A stretch of DNA of 11,647 bases, from assembly GCA_910586745.1 (NCBI GenBank), contig CAJUJZ010000070.1, positions 1 through 11,647 on the forward strand, read 5' to 3'. The stretch is from an uncultured Mucispirillum sp. (GTDB lineage Bacteria; Chrysiogenota; Deferribacteres; Deferribacterales; Mucispirillaceae). The notes beneath the pieces were generated by a model that saw only the letters and a program-made list of their open reading frames with translations, was not told the DNA's origin and made no database searches. Positions 8,150 to 11,647 of this stretch are shown here, one piece after another (position 1 is the stretch's first letter; every line of letters begins with the position of its first letter). The translations under genes and the position numbers were made by a program.

Positions 8150-10195
8150 TTAAAATTCTTTACTACTTGCATCATTCATTATATCTGTTGAAATTTGGTT
8201 TACTCTATCAGATACTTCTTTTGTAGAAACTGCAACATTTAATGTACTTTCAGTAACTGACTGCAGTTCTAAAATAGATGTATGCATTGCCTGCATTTCA
8301 TCAGTTTGAGCAGCTATTGCAGAATCCATATCATTTATTGCATCAACCAATGCATTTGTATTAGATGAAATTTCCTGTAAATTTTTCTGTGTTCTTTCTG
8401 CCAGCTTTCTTACTTCATCTGCTACTACTGCAAATCCTCTGCCATGCTCTCCAGCACGCGCTGCTTCTATTGCTGCATTTAATGCAAGCAAGTCAGTCTG
8501 GTCTGCAACATCATGAATTACATCTATAATATTTCTTATGGCTTCAGAATGTGCTACCACATCTTTTGCCCTGATATTTACAAGCTCCATAGATTTATTT
8601 AAATGCCCTAATGATGCAATATTTTTATCAAGATGTGTAGATTGTGTTTCTGCACTTGACTGAAGAGTATCTACATGGTCTTTTAATTCATTTGAAGCAC
8701 CCATTAAGTTTTCACATGTGTTCATAGAAGTATGCAGCATTTCCCTAATCCTGCTTCCCATAAGATTAATGCCGTTAATAACTGCTAATAACTCACCTTC
8801 TAAAAGGCCTGCATCTATATAATCTCTAAAGTCGTTAGCTGAATATTTTTCTACAACAGCTAAAATATTCTGCATAGTTGAACTTAAATTAGCAAAAGTA
8901 TCATTAATATGATCTTTTAAGCTGTTTAATGCAGGATTATGGGTAGAAGCATTTATTGCAACACTTAAATAACCCTTCTCAACCTGTGCAGATACTTTTA
9001 ATGATTCTTCTATTAAGTTATTATCTTCTTTTAATTCTTCATGAAGTTTTCTCATCTGCTCATTAATCGCATCAGATATTTCCATAAGTTCATCTTTGCC
9101 ACTAGGTTTATATATTGTTACTTCATTTTCTGATTTATGGCTTATATAATCAAAAAATTTAAATATAGATGTAGTTAATTTATGAAGCGGTATAACAACA
9201 GCCATTCTTATAACTATATTTACTGTAGTAAAGAATATTAAAATAAAAATAATAATTCCTGTAAACATAATGGTGCGTAAAAGTAAAATATCTTTAATAT
9301 AATCATCTTCTAATGCACTAATAATTATATTCCAGCCTAAATCTTTATTATATATATCTTTAGCTATAAATTTTTCATTATCATAATTATATAAAAATAC
9401 ATTATTTTCTTTTATTTCATCAGCAAATGGAAGACTGCTTGGTGAGCCTGTAAATTTTGAACCTACAGTAAAAACATCATTACCCTTATCTACAGCCATT
9501 ACATATCCATTTGTGCCTATTTTAATATTACCGACACTTTCTTTTAAAACTTCATAAGCTGGCTTTAAATTATAACCTATAAATAATATACCTGTTACAT
9601 TATTATCAGCATCTTTTACAGGTTCATAGAAAGTAAGGTAATCATTTCCAAATAATGTGGCCTTACCTATATATGTTTTTCCTTCTAATGCAAGCTTATA
9701 TGCAAGGTGGTTATGGTCTAATTTTGTCCATATAGCCCTTTTGCCGGCAGTATCTTTTAAAGAAGTTGTTACGCGGATAAAATCCTGCCCATCTCTTGCA
9801 AAAATTGTTGCAATATCACCTGTTGTACTGGAAAATCTATCAAGTATATCAGTTTCACCTGTAACTAAATTATCAATTAAATAATATGCAGGATAACCTT
9901 GTTCAGTTTTTCCACGAATGTCAAATTCAGTATAACTTCCATAGTATGATTCTAAAAAATATTTAAATACTTCCATAGAGTTTTCACTATTTTTTTTAAG
10001 CTGCCCAAGAAGATTATCAAAAGAGCTTTCTACTAAGTATCCTGCCTGCTCAATACTTAATTTCGCACTATTCTCTGCACTTTTTGAAGCATAAATACTT
10101 ATAATAATAAATAATACAACCACAAGCACAAATATAATAGGTGCATTAATCATTATCATTTTTTTTGATATTGATGCACTTTTTAGATTAAACAT
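8150..10195 (-). CDS. Methyl-accepting chemotaxis protein with Cache sensor domain
   Basis: A transmembrane chemoreceptor of 681 residues that would sense a small ligand outside the inner membrane and control CheA/CheW. The first membrane helix is about residues 13-35 and the second about 308-330. Between them is a roughly 270-residue extracytoplasmic region that reads like the Cache_3-Cache_2 family, with FARDGQDFIRVTTSLKD (132-148), GKATLFGNDYLTFYEPVKD (177-195) and a closing GWNIIISALEDDYI. A divergent HAMP follows (about 332-385), then a second HAMP-like or coiled segment (about 395-480), and the signalling helices. The conserved hairpin tip is clear, running through DLLALNAAIEAARAGEHGRGF to VVADEVRKLAERT (about 568-602). 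The C-terminus ends SSKEF with no CheR/CheB-tethering pentapeptide (xWxxF). The ligand cannot be named. It is first in an apparent operon with A2M and pbpC. Its start is supported by GAGGG 6 bases upstream. Confidence 0.95.
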   Translation of the reverse strand: MFNLKSASISKKMIMINAPIIFVLVVVLFIIISIYASKSAENSAKLSIEQAGYLVESSFDNLLGQLKKNSENSMEVFKYFLESYYGSYTEFDIRGKTEQGYPAYYLIDNLVTGETDILDRFSSTTGDIATIFARDGQDFIRVTTSLKDTAGKRAIWTKLDHNHLAYKLALEGKTYIGKATLFGNDYLTFYEPVKDADNNVTGILFIGYNLKPAYEVLKESVGNIKIGTNGYVMAVDKGNDVFTVGSKFTGSPSSLPFADEIKENNVFLYNYDNEKFIAKDIYNKDLGWNIIISALEDDYIKDILLLRTIMFTGIIIFILIFFTTVNIVIRMAVVIPLHKLTTSIFKFFDYISHKSENEVTIYKPSGKDELMEISDAINEQMRKLHEELKEDNNLIEESLKVSAQVEKGYLSVAINASTHNPALNSLKDHINDTFANLSSTMQNILAVVEKYSANDFRDYIDAGLLEGELLAVINGINLMGSRIREMLHTSMNTCENLMGASNELKDHVDTLQSSAETQSTHLDKNIASLGHLNKSMELVNIRAKDVVAHSEAIRNIIDVIHDVADQTDLLALNAAIEAARAGEHGRGFAVVADEVRKLAERTQKNLQEISSNTNALVDAINDMDSAIAAQTDEMQAMHTSILELQSVTESTLNVAVSTKEVSDRVNQISTDIMNDASSKEF

Positions 10196-10201
10196 AACTT
10201 T

Positions 10202-10206
10202 CCCTC
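10202..10206 (-). promoter_or_regulatory. Ribosome binding site of the chemoreceptor gene
   Basis: On the minus strand GAGGG lies 6 bases (AAAGTT) before the ATG at 10195. This is the clearest Shine-Dalgarno of the minus-strand unit and fixes the start. A weaker site serves A2M and none is visible for pbpC, as expected if the later genes lean on coupling. Confidence 0.75.
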
Positions 10207-10241
10207 ACCCATATGGTACAAAAAAACTAAATCACTTTTCT

Positions 10242-10270
10242 ACTATACAATGGATATAAAAATAATACAA
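10242..10270 (-). promoter_or_regulatory. Candidate sigma70-type promoter for the chemoreceptor-A2M-pbpC unit
   Basis: Read on the minus strand, TTGTAT (10270-10265) and TATAGT (10247-10242) are separated by exactly 17 bases. Transcription would start near 10235, giving a leader of about 40 bases before the ATG at 10195. In DNA this AT-rich such matches occur by chance, but position, spacing and both hexamers agree. No flagellar sigma28 motif was seen, although the first gene is a chemoreceptor. Confidence 0.55.
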
Positions 10271-10275
10271 TCATT

Positions 10276-10290
10276 TTATAATCATAATAA
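10276..10290. promoter_or_regulatory. PerR/Fur-like AT-rich box (weak candidate)
   Basis: TTATAATCATAATAA differs at one position from the Bacillus PerR box TTATAATNATTATAA. It lies 5 bases upstream of the proposed -35 of the minus-strand promoter, where a regulator could act. Base composition makes a chance match quite likely and no regulator gene is nearby. Confidence 0.2.
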
Positions 10291-10335
10291 ATTACTGCGA
10301 TTTAAAGAATAAATTATAAAATAACTGCTGTATTG

Positions 10336-10368
10336 ATTATTTTTTACAATTTTTATTGTAAAAATAAT
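10336..10368. repeat. Inverted repeat in the divergent intergenic region (possible operator)
   Basis: TTTTTACAAT (10341-10350) and ATTGTAAAAA (10355-10364) are perfect 10-base inverted repeats around a TTTT loop. The symmetry extends by ATTAT (10336-10340) against ATAAT (10364-10368) if T10341 is bulged. It sits about midway between the two divergent genes, upstream of both proposed promoters. Two-fold symmetry of this size suits a dimeric repressor or activator. An all-A/T stem with one G:C pair per arm is poor for a terminator, and no gene ends here. The regulator is unknown. Confidence 0.5.
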
Positions 10369-10385
10369 GAAATAATAGTATTAAT

Positions 10386-10414
10386 TTTACAAGATAATTT
10401 CTCCATGCTAAAAA
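10386..10414 (+). promoter_or_regulatory. Candidate promoter for the polyprenyl synthase gene
   Basis: TTTACA (10386-10391) is followed after 17 bases by TAAAAA (10409-10414), preceded by TG one base upstream as in an extended -10. The -10 match is imperfect. The start would be near 10421, with a leader of about 58 bases. Other A/T-rich pairings are possible nearby. Confidence 0.33.
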
Positions 10415-10466
10415 ACACTAGAATTTATCAAATAAATAGTTTATTGTATTTGTTGAAAAATATTAT

Positions 10467-10472
10467 GGAGAG
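10467..10472 (+). promoter_or_regulatory. Ribosome binding site of the polyprenyl synthase gene
   Basis: GGAGAG is followed by six T and then the ATG at 10479. It is a strong Shine-Dalgarno at good spacing and fixes the start codon. Confidence 0.75.
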
Positions 10473-10478
10473 TTTTTT

Positions 10479-11453
10479 ATGACAGCAAAAGATGCCTTAA
10501 ATCTTGTAAAAGAAGATATTGAAAAAGTTGAACAGTTTTTAAAAGATGATATAAAAACATCTGTTCCTTTAATAAACGAAGTAATTTTATATCTGCTTTC
10601 AAGCGGCGGCAAAAGGCTTCGCCCTGTATTTCTTGCATTATCTGCTAGAATGTGCGGTTATAAAGGCGAAAATATACCTGCTGTGAGTGCTGTTATAGAA
10701 TACATTCATACTGCAACACTGCTGCACGATGATATTATTGACGGAGCAAAATACAGAAGAAAATGCCCTACTGCTAACAACTTATATGGTAATGATGTAG
10801 CTGTTTTATGCGGTGACTTTTTATACTCAAGAAGTTATATTACATTAACAGAATATGGTGCAAAACAAGTGCAGATGATACTTTCTTCTGCCGCTCTTAC
10901 AATGAGCGAAGGTGAAGTAATACAGCTTTTAAAAACAGGAGATATTAACTTAACTTTTGATGATTATATACAAATTATCACCCGTAAAACTGCAGTTCTT
11001 TTCTCTGCAGCATGTGAAATTGGTGGAATACTTGCAGAAGTAAGTGAAGAAAAAATTAAAGCCTTAAAAGATTTTGGTTATTATTTAGGACTTGGTTTCC
11101 AAATGACTGATGATATTTTAGACTATATGGGCAACCCTGAAATAACTGGCAAAAAAAACGGTACAGACTTGTTTGAAGGAAAACTTACACTGCCTGTTAT
11201 TAAAACATTAGAAAAAGCTGATGAAAATGAAAAAAGTATTATTACAGCAATATTTAAGAAAAAAGAAAGAAATAATGATGATTTAAAAGTTTTAAAAGAT
11301 ATTATGGTAAAATATGATATTGAAAAAATATCTGAAAAAACAACTGATGAATATATAAACAAATCACTTAGTTCTCTTGATGTTTTTGAAGATAATAACT
11401 ACAGAAAAGCACTTATTGCATTAGCACTTGCAATGGTTGGTAGAACTGCATAA
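10479..11453 (+). CDS. ispB: Long-chain trans-polyprenyl diphosphate synthase (octaprenyl-type)
   Basis: A cytosolic trans-isoprenyl diphosphate synthase of 324 residues, the normal family length. It condenses isopentenyl diphosphate onto an allylic primer to make the side-chain precursor of respiratory quinones. Visible motifs are GGKRLRP (43-49), the first Asp-rich motif DDIID (84-88) within HTATLLHDDIID, and the second, DDILD (211-215) within FQMTDDILDY. KNGTDLFEGKLTLP (226-239) follows, as in this family. The residue five before the first Asp motif is the small Ala79. In known enzymes bulky residues there limit product length, so a long chain (C35-C50) is favoured over farnesyl or geranylgeranyl diphosphate. 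Exact chain length cannot be read from sequence. The gene diverges from the chemoreceptor unit and is followed after 15 bases by an ApbE-like lipoprotein gene, probably on the same transcript. An A8 run near 11151-11158 is in frame and intact. Confidence 0.93.
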   Translation: MTAKDALNLVKEDIEKVEQFLKDDIKTSVPLINEVILYLLSSGGKRLRPVFLALSARMCGYKGENIPAVSAVIEYIHTATLLHDDIIDGAKYRRKCPTANNLYGNDVAVLCGDFLYSRSYITLTEYGAKQVQMILSSAALTMSEGEVIQLLKTGDINLTFDDYIQIITRKTAVLFSAACEIGGILAEVSEEKIKALKDFGYYLGLGFQMTDDILDYMGNPEITGKKNGTDLFEGKLTLPVIKTLEKADENEKSIITAIFKKKERNNDDLKVLKDIMVKYDIEKISEKTTDEYINKSLSSLDVFEDNNYRKALIALALAMVGRTA

Positions 11454-11468
11454 GTAATTTATGTTAAA

Positions 11469-11647
11469 ATGAAAAAAGCTGTATTAATTATTATTTTATG
11501 TTGTATTATTTCCAGCTGCTCTAAAAAGAAATTTGTTACATACCACTTTTTCTCTTTAGGCACTATTATAAATATTACAATACAGGAAAAGTATAAGAAA
11601 TATCTGCCAGAAATTAATAAACATATTAATCAGTTATCAGATATAAT
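11469..11647 (+). CDS. apbE: Start of an ApbE-like lipoprotein (FAD:protein FMN transferase), truncated by window end
   Basis: Only the first 59 codons are present and the frame is open to the window edge. A short hydrophobic signal peptide (about residues 4-15) ends in the lipobox ISSC, with lipidated Cys17. The mature start HFFSLGTIINITI (26-38) followed by a helix LPEINKHINQLSDI is the typical opening of ApbE, where F-x-(M/L)GT begins the first strand and an amphipathic helix with paired hydrophobics follows. ApbE transfers FMN from FAD to Thr or Ser of periplasmic-facing flavoproteins such as RnfG/RnfD and NqrB/NqrC. The Mg-binding and FAD-binding residues lie beyond the window, so the assignment rests on this N-terminus. 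The ATG at 11461 is in another frame and stops after three codons. No good Shine-Dalgarno is visible; the 15-base gap suggests coupling with the upstream gene. Confidence 0.72.
   Translation, partial: MKKAVLIIILCCIISSCSKKKFVTYHFFSLGTIINITIQEKYKKYLPEINKHINQLSDI

Noticed and set aside
9657..9884. Plus-strand open frame of 75 codons inside the chemoreceptor gene
   Set aside because: Lies antisense to the conserved Cache sensor; no independent support.
10341..10364. Intergenic inverted repeat as a rho-independent terminator
   Set aside because: No gene ends there, since both flanking genes start away from it, and the stem is nearly all A/T.
10196..10478. Riboswitch, small RNA or tRNA in the intergenic region
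   Set aside because: Apart from the promoter candidates and the inverted repeat I see no structured GC-containing stems or known aptamer-like conserved bases.
11123..11362. Minus-strand open frame inside the prenyl synthase gene
   Set aside because: Hydrophobic Ser/Phe/Ile-rich shadow opposite the second Asp-rich motif region; no ribosome-binding site.
1..11647. CRISPR array, insertion sequence, phage genes or a new multi-gene defence island
   Set aside because: No spaced direct repeats, terminal repeats, transposase or nuclease genes. Every long frame belongs to a recognised family with uniform base composition.

Overview
The window is AT-rich (roughly 70% A+T) Gram-negative bacterial DNA. 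Codon choice is uniform across all genes, and there is no sign of insertion sequences, phage, CRISPR, tRNA or rRNA. A lipoprotein alpha-2-macroglobulin (A2M) paired with penicillin-binding protein 1C implies an envelope with a periplasm. The chemoreceptor has a divergent, Campylobacterota-like post-membrane region, and a long-chain prenyl synthase sits next to an ApbE-like gene. With the low GC this would fit a low-GC member of Deferribacterota (for example a Mucispirillum-like gut bacterium). That placement is inference from style only and needs a database search.

Layout. Positions 33-10195 on the minus strand hold three genes in tight order: a Cache-domain methyl-accepting chemotaxis protein (10195-8150), a very large A2M-like lipoprotein with an intact CTEQ thioester motif (8127-2344), and PBP1C (2357-33). 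The chemoreceptor/A2M gap is 22 bases and the A2M/PBP1C genes overlap by 14 bases, so the three look co-transcribed. A 283-base divergent intergenic region (10196-10478) follows. It holds a good sigma70-type promoter for the minus-strand unit, a weaker candidate for the plus-strand unit, a perfect 10-base inverted repeat with a TTTT loop, and a PerR/Fur-like AT box. On the plus strand come a long-chain polyprenyl diphosphate synthase (10479-11453) and, 15 bases later, the start of a lipoprotein that looks like ApbE (11469 to the window end, truncated).

How the genes fit together. A2M and PBP1C are a known bacterial pair. A2M is thought to trap invading proteases through a bait region and a reactive thioester, while PBP1C repairs peptidoglycan exposed when the envelope is breached. 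The unusual part is the chemoreceptor placed first in the same apparent operon. The plus-strand pair points to respiratory quinone side-chain synthesis and flavinylation of redox proteins. No wholly new system is evident. The most unusual items are the chemoreceptor-A2M-PBP1C arrangement, a tract of only Tyr/Asp/Glu inside the A2M, and the intergenic palindrome.
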